A stretch of 64,000 bases of DNA from Pseudomonas sp. MPC6 (lineage in GTDB: Bacteria; Pseudomonadota; Gammaproteobacteria; Pseudomonadales; Pseudomonadaceae). Shown one piece after another: positions 17,146 through 25,632 of this stretch (the first letter of the stretch is position 1; each line of letters begins with the position of its first letter). Both the position numbers and the translations under genes were made by a program. The stretch covers positions 5,607,001-5,671,000 of the forward strand of contig NZ_CP034783.1 of NCBI RefSeq assembly GCF_006094435.1, written 5' to 3'. The notes beneath the pieces are model-generated. The model was given only the letters and a program-made list of their open reading frames with translations. It did no database searches and was not told where the DNA came from.

Positions 17146-20100
17146 ATGGCTTTTACCGACCCGTTCATCCGCCGCCCGGTGCTCGCCACCGTGGTCAGCC
17201 TGTTGATTGTGCTGCTGGGCTTTCAGGCCTGGAGCAAGTTGCCGCTGCGCCAGTATCCGCAAATGGAAAACGCCCTGATCACGGTGACCACGGCGTACCC
17301 CGGGGCCAACGCCGAGACCATCCAGGGCTACATCACCCAACCGATGCAACAGAGCCTGGCCAGCGCCGAGGGCATCGACTACATGACCTCGGTCAGCCGC
17401 CAGAACTTCTCGGTGATCTCGATCTACGCGCGCATCGGCGCCAACAGCGACCGCTTGTTCACCGAACTGCTGGCCAAGGCAAACGAGGTGAAGAACCGAC
17501 TGCCACAGGACGCCGAAGACCCGGTCCTGAGCAAGGAAGCCGCCGATGCCTCGGCGCTGATGTACATCAGTTTCTTCAGCAAGGAGTTGAGCAACCCGCA
17601 GATTACCGACTACCTGTCGCGGGTCATCCAGCCAAAACTGGCGACCTTGCCCGGCATGGCCGAAGCCGAGATCCTCGGGAACCAGGTATTCGCCATGCGC
17701 CTGTGGCTGGACCCGGTGAAGCTGGCCGGTTTCGGCCTGAGCGCCAGCGACGTCACCGACGCCGTGCGCCAGTACAACTTCCTCTCCGCTGCCGGCGAAG
17801 TGAAGGGCGAGTACGTGGTCACCAGCATCAACGCCAACACCGAGCTCAAATCCGCCGAAGCCTTCGCCGCCATCCCGCTCAAGGTCGATGGCGACAGTCG
17901 CGTCCTGCTCAGGGATGTCGCGCGGGTGGAAATGGGCGCGGAGAACTACGACTCCATCAGTTCCTTCGGCGGCACCCCCTCGGTGTACATCGGCATCAAG
18001 GCCACGCCCGGCGCCAACCCGCTGGATGTGATCAAGGAAGTGCGCAAGATCATGCCGGACCTGGAAGCCCAGCTGCCGCCGAACCTCAAGGGTGAAATCG
18101 CCTACGACGCCACGCTGTTCATCCAGGCCTCGATCGACGAAGTGGTAAAAACCCTGTTCGAAGCGGTGCTGATCGTGATTGTGGTGGTGTTCCTGTTCCT
18201 CGGGGCGCTGCGCTCGGTGGTGATCCCGGTGGTCACCATTCCGCTGTCGATGATCGGCGTGATGTTCTTCATGCAGATGATGGGTTATTCGATCAACCTG
18301 CTGACCCTGCTGGCGATGGTGTTGGCCATCGGCCTGGTGGTGGACGACGCGATCGTGGTGGTGGAAAACATTCACCGACACATCGAAGAGGGCAAGACGC
18401 CGCTGGATGCGGCCATCGAAGGCGCCAGGGAAATCGCCATGCCGGTGGTGTCGATGACCATCACCCTGGCCGCGGTCTATGCGCCGATCGGCTTCCTGAC
18501 GGGGCTGACCGGGGCGCTGTTCAAGGAGTTCGCCCTGACCCTGGCCGGGGCGGTGGTGATCTCGGGAGTCGTCGCCCTGACCCTGTCGCCGATGATGTGC
18601 GCCTTCTTGCTGCGCCACGATGAAAACCCCAGCGGCCTGGCCTATCGCCTGGACCTGATTTTCGAAGGCCTCAAGCGCCGTTACCAGCGCCTGCTGCACG
18701 GCACGCTCGCCACCCGGCCGGTGGTGCTGGTGTTTGCGGTGATCGTACTGTGCCTGATCCCGGTACTGCTCAAGTTCACCAAGTCGGAACTGGCGCCGGA
18801 TGAGGATCAGGGCATTATCTTCATGATAGCCAATGCCCCGCAGCCGACCAACCTCGACTACCTGAGCGCCTATACCGACGAGTTCATCACGATCTTCAAG
18901 ACGTTTCCCGAGTACTACTCCTCGTTCCAGATCAATGGCTTCAACGGCGTGCAATCGGGCATCGGCGGCTTCCTGCTCAAGCCGTGGAACGAGCGCAACC
19001 GCACGCAAATGCAGATCCTGCCCGAGGTCCAGAGCAAACTGGAGAGCATTCCCGGGCTACAGGTTTTCGGCTTCAACCTGCCCTCCCTGCCGGGTACTGG
19101 CGAGGGCTTGCCGTTTCAGTTCGTCATCAACTCCGCCAACGACTACGAGTCGCTGCTGCAAGTGACTGACCGGGTGAAAAAGCGCGCGCTGGAATCGGGC
19201 AAGTTCGCTTTTGTCGACGTCGACCTGGCCTTCGACAAGCCCGAAGTGGTGGTGGATATCGATCGCGCCAAAGCCGCACAGATGGGCGTGTCCATGCAGA
19301 ACCTGGGCGGTACGCTGGCGACGTTGCTGGGTGAAGCGGAGATCAACCGCTTCACCATCGACGGCCGCAGCTATAAAGTCATCGCGCAGGTCGAGCGACC
19401 GTTCCGGGACAACCCCGACTGGCTGAATAACTATTACGTCAAGAATACCCAGGGCGAACTACTGGCCCTGTCGACCCTGATTACCGTGACCGACCGGGCG
19501 CGCCCACGGCAATTGAACCAGTTCCAGCAACTCAACTCGGCGATTCTTTCCGGGGTCCCGCTGGTCAGCATGGGCGAAGCCATCGACACCGTACGCCAGA
19601 TCGCCCAGGAAGAGGCACCGGTGGGTTACGCCTTCGACTACGCCGGCGCATCGCGGCAATACGTCCAGGAAGGCAGTGCGTTGTGGGTCACCTTCGCCCT
19701 GGCGCTGGCGATCATTTTCCTGGTACTGGCCGCCCAGTTCGAAAGCTTCCGCGATCCGCTGGTGATCCTGGTCACCGTGCCGCTGTCGATCTGCGGCGCG
19801 TTGATTCCGTTGTTCCTGGGCTGGTCGAGCATGAACATCTACACCCAGGTCGGCCTGGTGACCTTGATCGGGTTGATCAGTAAACACGGGATCCTGATCG
19901 TCGAATTCGCCAACCAGTTACGCAAGGACAAAGGCCTGGCGCCACGCGAGGCCGTGGAGGAAGCCGCGGCGATTCGACTGCGTCCGGTGTTGATGACGAC
20001 CGCCGCCATGGTGTTCGGCATGGTGCCGTTGATCTTCGCCACCGGTGCGGGCGCGGTCAGCCGGTTCGACATCGGCATGGTGATCACTACGGGGATGTCG

Positions 20101-20184
20101 ATCGGGACGTTGTTCACGCTGTTTGTGTTGCCGTGCGTGTACACATTATTGGCCAAACCCGACAAACCTGAAGAACACCCGTAA
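17146..20184 (+). CDS. mexW: RND multidrug efflux permease, MexW-like
   Basis: The 1012-residue inner membrane pump has the full HAE1-RND layout of twelve helices and two large periplasmic loops. The proton-relay aspartates are in LVVDDAIVVVEN (helix 4) and the relay lysine is in ISKHGILIVEF (helix 10). It opens with MAFTDPFIRRPVLATV, as in this subfamily. The start at 17146 follows AAGGAATCCCC. Length is within the family norm. With the upstream adaptor it should form a drug efflux system; substrates cannot be read from sequence. Confidence 0.9.
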   Translation: MAFTDPFIRRPVLATVVSLLIVLLGFQAWSKLPLRQYPQMENALITVTTAYPGANAETIQGYITQPMQQSLASAEGIDYMTSVSRQNFSVISIYARIGANSDRLFTELLAKANEVKNRLPQDAEDPVLSKEAADASALMYISFFSKELSNPQITDYLSRVIQPKLATLPGMAEAEILGNQVFAMRLWLDPVKLAGFGLSASDVTDAVRQYNFLSAAGEVKGEYVVTSINANTELKSAEAFAAIPLKVDGDSRVLLRDVARVEMGAENYDSISSFGGTPSVYIGIKATPGANPLDVIKEVRKIMPDLEAQLPPNLKGEIAYDATLFIQASIDEVVKTLFEAVLIVIVVVFLFLGALRSVVIPVVTIPLSMIGVMFFMQMMGYSINLLTLLAMVLAIGLVVDDAIVVVENIHRHIEEGKTPLDAAIEGAREIAMPVVSMTITLAAVYAPIGFLTGLTGALFKEFALTLAGAVVISGVVALTLSPMMCAFLLRHDENPSGLAYRLDLIFEGLKRRYQRLLHGTLATRPVVLVFAVIVLCLIPVLLKFTKSELAPDEDQGIIFMIANAPQPTNLDYLSAYTDEFITIFKTFPEYYSSFQINGFNGVQSGIGGFLLKPWNERNRTQMQILPEVQSKLESIPGLQVFGFNLPSLPGTGEGLPFQFVINSANDYESLLQVTDRVKKRALESGKFAFVDVDLAFDKPEVVVDIDRAKAAQMGVSMQNLGGTLATLLGEAEINRFTIDGRSYKVIAQVERPFRDNPDWLNNYYVKNTQGELLALSTLITVTDRARPRQLNQFQQLNSAILSGVPLVSMGEAIDTVRQIAQEEAPVGYAFDYAGASRQYVQEGSALWVTFALALAIIFLVLAAQFESFRDPLVILVTVPLSICGALIPLFLGWSSMNIYTQVGLVTLIGLISKHGILIVEFANQLRKDKGLAPREAVEEAAAIRLRPVLMTTAAMVFGMVPLIFATGAGAVSRFDIGMVITTGMSIGTLFTLFVLPCVYTLLAKPDKPEEHP

Positions 20185-20190
20185 CCCCCT

Positions 20191-20289
20191 GTAGGAGCGA
20201 GCTTGCTCGCGATGGATCCAAGAACACCGCGTGTTATCCAGCAAACACGCGTTATCGTTGGCGACCATCGCGAGCAAGCTCGCTCCTAC
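20191..20289. repeat. REP palindrome pair
   Basis: GTAGGAGCGAGCTTGCTCGC and GCGAGCAAGCTCGCTCCTAC flank AACACGCGTTATCGTTGGCG. The IS element lies 35 bases further on. Confidence 0.88.
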
Positions 20290-20348
20290 AGGGGTTGGTG
20301 CAAGTCTTGAGACACGGTGTCTAGTCCTGAAATAGGTTTACACCTGTT

Positions 20349-21155
20349 TCACCCCAACGCCCGATGCACCGCATCGGGCGTTTTGTATTTCAAGGACAGG
20401 TGCGGGCGTTCCTGGTTGTAGATTAGGATCGCCTCTCTCACCATCTTTTCAGCCTCTGTCAGATCGTTAGGCCGATGAAGCAACAACTCAGTTTTAAGGA
20501 TGCCGTTGACCCGCTCTGCCAAGGCGTTTTGGTAACAGTCATAGCCATCAGTCATTGAGCACGTTATGCCGTGTCTTGCGTGCAGTTTTTGGTAAAGCGT
20601 CGAGCAGTACTGCACTCCACGATCCGAGTGGTGAACCAATCGCTGACTGCTTCGTCGCGTCTTCAACGCCATGCGCAAGGCTTGAGCCACCGAGTCGGCA
20701 TGCAGACTGCCATGCACGTGATAACCGACAATTTTCCTCGAGAAGACATCCGTCACCAAGCTCAAGTAAGCCGGGTCATCACGTTTGGTGGACAGATAAG
20801 TGATATCCGCCACCCAGACCTGCTCCGGGCCGGTGGCAACGATTTGCTGGGGGCCAGGCTTCAGGAGGTTGGGATGGCAGCGGAAGCGGTGATGGCTGTC
20901 AGTTGTCTTGTGATAGGCCCGTTTTCTGCGTACCAAATACCGGTGATCGCGCAACACTTCAAACAAGCGATCTCGGCCAACATGCAGTTCCGGCTTGTCA
21001 TGCTTTGCGTGCATCAGTGAGTGCAGTTTCCGGGTGCCCAGACAGGGTTGCCGCACGCGGATTTCCTGCACAAACTTGATAAGCTTCTGATCCTGCTCGA
21101 CCCGCGCCCGATAGACCCGATCACGCTTGTAATAGGCCTGTCGACTAATCCCCAT
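20349..21155 (-). CDS. IS3-family transposase, OrfB (DDE catalytic part)
   Basis: The 268-residue part carries an HTH_21-like region and the rve integrase core. The catalytic acidic residues are visible: Asp in WVADITYLS, Asp in HHSDRGVQY, and Glu in NALAERVNGILK. OrfB is normally made as a fusion with OrfA by -1 frameshifting; its internal ATG at 21155 follows a frame that reads back through to the slippery site without a stop (VCRACQFMGISRQAYY). The length is normal. Confidence 0.92.
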   Translation of the reverse strand: MGISRQAYYKRDRVYRARVEQDQKLIKFVQEIRVRQPCLGTRKLHSLMHAKHDKPELHVGRDRLFEVLRDHRYLVRRKRAYHKTTDSHHRFRCHPNLLKPGPQQIVATGPEQVWVADITYLSTKRDDPAYLSLVTDVFSRKIVGYHVHGSLHADSVAQALRMALKTRRSSQRLVHHSDRGVQYCSTLYQKLHARHGITCSMTDGYDCYQNALAERVNGILKTELLLHRPNDLTEAEKMVREAILIYNQERPHLSLKYKTPDAVHRALG

Positions 21156-21178
21156 AAACTGGCAAGCCCTGCAGACAC

Positions 21179-21574
21179 TCAGGGTTTGGGTTTGCGCAAC
21201 GACTTGCCTGGCCGCTTTTTTACGATAGATACGCCGTAATCGTTCTTCAGGACATCGACCACGTCTTCGAAGAATTTGGCTTTCTGATTCGCCAACGCCA
21301 ACTGCTCCTCAAGCTCTTTGATTCTCTGCTCGGGAGTTAATGGCAAAGTAGGCTCGTCCATCGGTCGGACCCTCTGAGCGCGAATGGAAGCGCCTTGACT
21401 CCAGTCCTGCCGACCATACTTGCGCAACCAAACCAGCACCGTCGACCGGCCCTGAATCCCGTAGCGCCGTTGAGCCTCTTTATAACTCAACTCGCCTTTT
21501 TCTACTTGGTCGACAACCGACAATTTAAAAGTCAGCGTGTAATCTCGCTGACTGCGTTTTTCGCCCGTATCCAT
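21179..21574 (-). CDS. IS3-family transposase, OrfA
   Basis: The 131-residue protein has an N-terminal helix-turn-helix (SYKEAQRRYGIQGRSTVLVW) and a leucine-zipper-like C-terminal half (RIKELEEQLALANQKAKFFE), as in OrfA of IS3 elements, where it binds the inverted repeats. The slippery sequence AAAAAAG at 21215-21221 lies in the zero frame as A_AAA_AAG; slipping back one base joins it to OrfB. Confidence 0.92.
   Translation of the reverse strand: MDTGEKRSQRDYTLTFKLSVVDQVEKGELSYKEAQRRYGIQGRSTVLVWLRKYGRQDWSQGASIRAQRVRPMDEPTLPLTPEQRIKELEEQLALANQKAKFFEDVVDVLKNDYGVSIVKKRPGKSLRKPKP
21215..21221 (-). promoter_or_regulatory. Programmed -1 frameshift site
   Basis: The minus strand reads GTA AAA AAG in OrfA. 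A -1 slip continues as GCG GCC AGG, which leads straight into the OrfB frame. This is the standard IS3 mechanism that makes the OrfAB transposase. Confidence 0.88.
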
Positions 21575-21635
21575 TGCACCTTCCTGATAAGAAGCCAGAA
21601 GGTGTAAACCTTATTCAGGACGAGTCACGGGAATT

Positions 21636-21665
21636 AAAAAGGCCTCGCATTTGCGAGGCCTTTTA
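21636..21665. terminator. Terminator downstream of the colRS-inaA cluster
   Basis: AAAAAGGCCTCGCA and TGCGAGGCCTTTT form a strong stem with T runs on both strands. It lies just after the last minus-strand gene (21683) and before the IS. Confidence 0.88.
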
Positions 21666-21682
21666 TTTGGGCTTCAATCGGT

Positions 21683-21910
21683 TCAACTCTTCGGCCTCAG
21701 TCCTTGAGAAAGTCCGAACATGAACAGCAATAAATCATGATCGGGTTGGGTGACCACGGTTGCCTTCGCAGCCCGTGGCAATGGACAACGCGCATCCGCG
21801 TTCATCGAGCTGAGGACGCGCGGGCGAGGCTGCTCCCAAACCGCCAGCGCCAGGGAAGCAACTGCCAAGGCTCCTATCAAAAATAAACCTCGTGCAATTT
21901 CGAGTTTCAT
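21683..21910 (-). CDS. Small membrane-anchored hypothetical protein
   Basis: The 75-residue product has an N-terminal hydrophobic helix (FLIGALAVASLALAVW) and a short periplasmic-facing tail that ends LLLFMFGLSQGLRPKS. A similar small gene follows inaA in other pseudomonads as far as I recall. It lies 3 bases after the inaA stop, so it is in the same transcript. No known domain. The function is unknown. Confidence 0.65.
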   Translation of the reverse strand: MKLEIARGLFLIGALAVASLALAVWEQPRPRVLSSMNADARCPLPRAAKATVVTQPDHDLLLFMFGLSQGLRPKS

Positions 21911-21912
21911 TG

Positions 21913-22626
21913 CTATAAACCCTTGATAGCGCTGCCAAACGCCGTCTCATAAAAGTAGATGAGTTTTTGCCAGTCCGTCGTGCTGAACGACGAGTGGCGG
22001 CGCAATTGCTTCATGTCATGGGTGGCGGCGCTACGGGCGGTCAACCGCAGCCGGCACTTCTCCAGGTCGATCAAGGCCACCTCGACCCTGGCCGCATCGC
22101 CCTCGCCGGTGACCCGGACGAACACGTGCTTGATGTAAAGGCAGCTGTGCTGCAAACGGCCCTTGTGCATGCGGGCCAGATTCTCGGCCAGATCCTTGAG
22201 CACGCGATCATGCACCGCTTCACCGTGACGTTCACGACCGCCGCCGGCGTACCAATGTTCGAGTTCCTCAAAGCCGTCCAGTGACTTGGTCACCAGCAGG
22301 GCTCGCCATTTGTGTACCGGGTCGCGCTGCGCACCGCAGAACACAATTTCGGGAACGCGCACGTCGATCTGGCTCAGACCGATCAGTGCATCACGTTCGC
22401 GCAATACCGTCGGCCGACCGAACGGATACCGCCAGCTGCGATAAATGTGCCCGGTCTGTCGTTTAGTGTAGAGCAGGTTTCCATCGCTGCCGCGAACGCG
22501 CTGCACACCACTTTCTCCACCGCGCCGGACGTTGGGCTCTTCTACCCATTCGCCGCGCAGATTCCAAAAGTAGTCGAAGCGCTCCTGGGGAGCGATTTGC
22601 GATCCTGCTGCACATTGCACTGCCAT
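21913..22626 (-). CDS. inaA: InaA-family lipopolysaccharide kinase
   Basis: The 237-residue cytoplasmic kinase-like protein belongs to the InaA/WaaP-type family. It has the kinase-fold segments VTKSLDGFEELEHW and an ALIDLEKCRLR stretch, which matches the Asp-containing metal-binding DFG-equivalent. InaA-type proteins phosphorylate heptose or related core sugars of lipopolysaccharide. In P. putida the orf222-inaA pair is a target of ColRS, as far as I recall; here the pair lies immediately downstream of colS. It starts 3 bases after the methyltransferase stop. Confidence 0.85.
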   Translation of the reverse strand: MAVQCAAGSQIAPQERFDYFWNLRGEWVEEPNVRRGGESGVQRVRGSDGNLLYTKRQTGHIYRSWRYPFGRPTVLRERDALIGLSQIDVRVPEIVFCGAQRDPVHKWRALLVTKSLDGFEELEHWYAGGGRERHGEAVHDRVLKDLAENLARMHKGRLQHSCLYIKHVFVRVTGEGDAARVEVALIDLEKCRLRLTARSAATHDMKQLRRHSSFSTTDWQKLIYFYETAFGSAIKGL

Positions 22627-22629
22627 CTG

Positions 22630-23304
22630 TTACCTCTTGCGTAATACGTAAACTCGCCACATGGCGTAGAGCGGTAAAAAATCCAGTCGTTGCTGGATAC
22701 GAAAACCCACCTGCTCGAATTCCTTTTCAACTGTAGCAGCCGGTAACACAAAACGATTTTGGTAACTGACCTGCCCACGGGTGCCTTCAAGCCGCTTGCG
22801 TTTCCACGCTTTGAAGTTGCCGTCCACCCACACTGAAAGAATCACGCTGTCACGGGTGACGCGCTCGAATTCACGCAAAATGGCCAGTCGATGCTCGGCT
22901 TCACCAATGTGGTGGAGTAATCGCATGCAAAAAATGCTGTCGACGGCGTTATTGGGCAACGCGATGTCGAAAGCAGAAGTGTGCAAGGGTTGTACCCGTT
23001 TCACCACATCGGCAGGTTGCGCCTGCAAGGCAAGCTTGATCATCGATTCGGAGTTGTCGGCTCCGATGATGGCCCGATTGGCTTTTTCCGCCAGCAATGG
23101 CCAGAAACGCCCCGCGCCACAGGGTAAATCGAGGACCAGCCCCGGTTGCCCAACCAGTTTGAGCGCCCGTCGCGCCATTTGCTCATCACGCGAATGCGAC
23201 AGGCGGCGAGCGAGGCCGGCCTGGTGCTTGCGCAAGTAGTGTTGAGCGTGTTGATCGTCGTACTTTTCGGAAAAATCCAGTGTGATCGGGCCGTCTTCCA
23301 TCAT
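22630..23304 (-). CDS. SAM-dependent methyltransferase (Orf222-like)
   Basis: The 224-residue class I methyltransferase has a glycine-rich SAM motif (VLDLPCGAGRFWP), an acidic residue after the second strand (IIGADNSESM), and the later FCMRLLHHI motif. The first of two in-frame ATGs is taken (23304). In P. putida a 222-residue homologue forms an operon with inaA under ColR control. A ColR-like site lies 67 bases upstream (23371-23386). Its substrate is unknown; a lipid or lipopolysaccharide-related target is inferred from the neighbours. Confidence 0.82.
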   Translation of the reverse strand: MMEDGPITLDFSEKYDDQHAQHYLRKHQAGLARRLSHSRDEQMARRALKLVGQPGLVLDLPCGAGRFWPLLAEKANRAIIGADNSESMIKLALQAQPADVVKRVQPLHTSAFDIALPNNAVDSIFCMRLLHHIGEAEHRLAILREFERVTRDSVILSVWVDGNFKAWKRKRLEGTRGQVSYQNRFVLPAATVEKEFEQVGFRIQQRLDFLPLYAMWRVYVLRKR

Positions 23305-23370
23305 CAGGTCTCCAGAACATCTGATGAACCCACGATAGGCAGCGCCGTGTCCGCGTCAGGTCATACCCTT

Positions 23371-23386
23371 GTGAAAAATTCGTCAT
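23371..23386 (-). promoter_or_regulatory. ColR-box candidate upstream of the methyltransferase-inaA genes
   Basis: On the minus strand the site reads ATGACGAATTTTTCAC and shares ACGANTTTTTCAC with the site before the PAP2 gene. It departs from the remembered ColR consensus at two positions. It lies between colS and the methyltransferase gene. Confidence 0.55.
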
Positions 23387-23458
23387 GTAAAACGTCGAAT
23401 TATTTCGAGGTTTTACAGGGGGACAGAGATAGCTCTGGGCCATCAGTGAAATACTTGA

Positions 23459-24739
23459 TCAGGATGCGCCCAGGCTCAACTCCACCTGAAAGCGGCAGCC
23501 GTTGGGTTCCATGTTCGTCAGACTGACGCTCCAACCCTGGTTTTCGCAAATCCGCTGCACCAACGACAGACCCAGCCCCAGGCCCTCACCGCGTTTCTCG
23601 CTGCCCCGCACGAATGGCTCGAACATCGCTTCGCGCTTTTCTTCGGGAATGCCGACGCCACTGTCCTCGACCATGAAACCGGTGGTCGTCAGGGTCAAGC
23701 GGATGAACCCTTGATCCGTGTAATGCAGGGCGTTACGCAGCAGGTTGCCCATGACGGCGTGCAGAAGGGTGGCGTTGTAGCGCATGGTTGTCGGCTCCCC
23801 CGCTTCGAAAATCAGGCTCAGCCCCTTGGCCTCGATCGGCTCGCGCCACAGATGGAGCAGCCCGTCAGCCACCTGACTCAGAGTTTGTTGCGGCGCCATG
23901 CTGGCGTCGTCACGTTGCGCACGGGCCAGCATCAGGAAGGTTTGCACCAGCTCTCGCATCTCTTCGCAGGCTCGGGCGATTCGCTCGACCTGGGCACGAC
24001 TGCGTTGATCGAGACCGGGATTTTCCAGCAACAACTCACAGGAGCTGGCCAGCACCATCAACGGCGTGCGCAATTCGTGGCTGACGTCACTGGTAAACAA
24101 GCGCTCGCGGGACAATGCCTGGCGCAAGCGGCCCAAGGTGGCGTCGAAGGCGACGGCCAGCTCCCCGACTTCATCGGCGGCGTAATCCGGTGCCAACGGT
24201 GGCGCCAGCCCCAACAATTGGTCGCGGTGACGGACCTGACGGGCCAGCCGCACCACCGGCGCCATGACCTTGCGGGCCAGTACCCAGCCGAGAAACACCG
24301 CCAGCGCCAGGCTCAGCACGAAACCGACCAGGACCACGGCAAACAGCACCCGCTCGCGCTCTTCGAAATCGCTCTGGTCCTGCAACAGCACGTAACGCCG
24401 GCCGTCGACGACTTCGACCATCGCGTGGTACGACAGTTGCTCGCGAAACACTTCGTGAAAACCAGGGTTCAGGTGGCGCAGATCCTTGGGCAATTCGAAG
24501 TCGCCCGGGCCGCCACTGAAATAGAACAGTTGGTCCGGCTCCGGGCGATGGCTCCAGTCCGACACACTGTCCATCAGCAGCAGGCGTTGCAGATCGCCGC
24601 CCAGACCTGCCGAAATGAGTTTCTCTTCCACCAGGTGCACGGTCGCCACAATGCCCATGGCGAAGGCCCCTGCCACCAATGCGCTCATCAGCGCAAAGGC
24701 GATGATGATCCGTTGCGCAAGGCTTTGTCTAAACTCCAT
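23459..24739 (-). CDS. colS: Sensor histidine kinase ColS
   Basis: The 426-residue kinase has two membrane helices (about 9-32 and 132-152), a periplasmic loop, HAMP-like region, HisKA with SHELRTP and an ATPase domain with NLLRN, DSGVGI and GLGLGLS motifs. The loop holds an ExxE motif at residues 126-129; H35, E38, E96 and H105 are also present, residues reported for metal sensing in P. putida ColS (from memory). ColS senses excess zinc and iron and activates ColR. The start at 24739 is preferred over the longer frame, which lacks a suitable N-terminus, and overlaps the colR stop. Confidence 0.88.
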   Translation of the reverse strand: MEFRQSLAQRIIIAFALMSALVAGAFAMGIVATVHLVEEKLISAGLGGDLQRLLLMDSVSDWSHRPEPDQLFYFSGGPGDFELPKDLRHLNPGFHEVFREQLSYHAMVEVVDGRRYVLLQDQSDFEERERVLFAVVLVGFVLSLALAVFLGWVLARKVMAPVVRLARQVRHRDQLLGLAPPLAPDYAADEVGELAVAFDATLGRLRQALSRERLFTSDVSHELRTPLMVLASSCELLLENPGLDQRSRAQVERIARACEEMRELVQTFLMLARAQRDDASMAPQQTLSQVADGLLHLWREPIEAKGLSLIFEAGEPTTMRYNATLLHAVMGNLLRNALHYTDQGFIRLTLTTTGFMVEDSGVGIPEEKREAMFEPFVRGSEKRGEGLGLGLSLVQRICENQGWSVSLTNMEPNGCRFQVELSLGAS

Positions 24740-25412
24740 CACGGCCCTCGGCCAAGCGATAGCCGACACCGTGCACGGTTTGCAGCAAGGGCTTGGCGAA
24801 CGGCTTGTCGATCACCTGGCGCAATTGGTGGACATGGCTGCGCAGGCTGTCGCTGTCCGGGCAGTCGTCGCCCCACAACGCTTCTTCGAGAATTTCCCGG
24901 CGCAACACGTGAGGGCTTTTCTGCATCAGCACGGCCAGCAACTTCAGGCCTACCGGATTGAGTTTCAGCAGCCGCCCTTCGCGGGTGACTTCCAGGGTGT
25001 CGAGGTCGTAGCTCAGATCGCCAACCTGCAGGGTGCGGCGACCGCCACCCTGAACCCGACGCATGACTGCTTCGATGCGCGCCGCCAGTTCAGACAGGGC
25101 AAAGGGTTTGATCAGGTAATCGTCGGCACCGGACTTGAAGCCTTGCAGGCGGTCGTCCAGTTGATCGCGAGCGGTGAGCATGATCACCGGGGTGTCGCGG
25201 CGGGCGTCTTCGCGCAGGCGCTTGCACAGGGTGTAGCCATCGATGCCGGGCAACATGATGTCGAGCACGATCAGGTCGTAATGCTCGGTGGCCGCCAGGT
25301 GCAGACCTGACAATCCGTCCTGCGCGCAATCCACGGTATAACCCTTGAGCCCCAGGTAATCGGCCAGATTGGCCAGGATATCGCGGTTGTCTTCAACCAA
25401 TAGAATTCTCAT
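24729..25412 (-). CDS. colR: OmpR-family response regulator ColR
   Basis: The 227-residue regulator has a receiver domain (phosphoacceptor Asp in LIVLDIMLPGIDG, conserved Lys in KPFALSE) and a C-terminal winged helix (LRSHVHQLRQVIDKP region). The sequence matches ColR, which protects the cell envelope under metal and polymyxin stress and controls lipopolysaccharide-related genes. It overlaps colS by 11 bases. The divergent PAP2 gene and the downstream methyltransferase-inaA pair are likely targets. Confidence 0.93.
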   Translation of the reverse strand: MRILLVEDNRDILANLADYLGLKGYTVDCAQDGLSGLHLAATEHYDLIVLDIMLPGIDGYTLCKRLREDARRDTPVIMLTARDQLDDRLQGFKSGADDYLIKPFALSELAARIEAVMRRVQGGGRRTLQVGDLSYDLDTLEVTREGRLLKLNPVGLKLLAVLMQKSPHVLRREILEEALWGDDCPDSDSLRSHVHQLRQVIDKPFAKPLLQTVHGVGYRLAEGRDGV

Positions 25413-25530
25413 GGGAACCTCATGCGTACACAGTAACGGCCGTCTTGGCCCGCGCAGCTTAAGGCCAAGCGGGGCTCAGGGCCAGAACTGCGTGCAGTTG
25501 CAGATCCTGGCCACGTCCCGGTTAAAGTGC

Positions 25531-25546
25531 TTAACGACTTTTTCAC
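25531..25546 (+). promoter_or_regulatory. ColR-box candidate before PAP2 gene
   Basis: TTAACGACTTTTTCAC fits the ColR consensus I recall for P. putida, (T/C)(T/C)NA(C/G)NN(T/C)TTTTTCAC, at every position. It lies 86 bases before the phosphatase start and in the region shared with colR. Confidence 0.6.
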
Positions 25547-25632
25547 TGGCGGTTCACAGGCTGACGACAGGAAGATGCCCAGACTCCGCGCGGCTGCGCT
25601 TTTCAGAACATTTCACTGACCAAGGAATTGCC

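Larger units (their letters stand above)
20324..21621 (-). mobile_element. IS3-family insertion sequence, about 1.3 kb
   Basis: The ends are imperfect 21-bp terminal inverted repeats at 20325-20345 and 21600-21620 with 19 of 21 matches; one further G/C pair extends them to 20324 and 21621. Inside are orfA and orfB on the minus strand with a -1 frameshift signal. Both open frames are intact, so it may be active. No clear target duplication is visible (CTA on the left, GAG on the right). A 13-bp palindrome (AGACACGGTGTCT, 20310-20322) ends at the left boundary. Confidence 0.93.

Noticed and set aside
17080..19008. A 642-codon minus-strand frame across mexW
   Set aside because: Low-complexity His/Gln/Arg-rich translation, a shadow of mexW.
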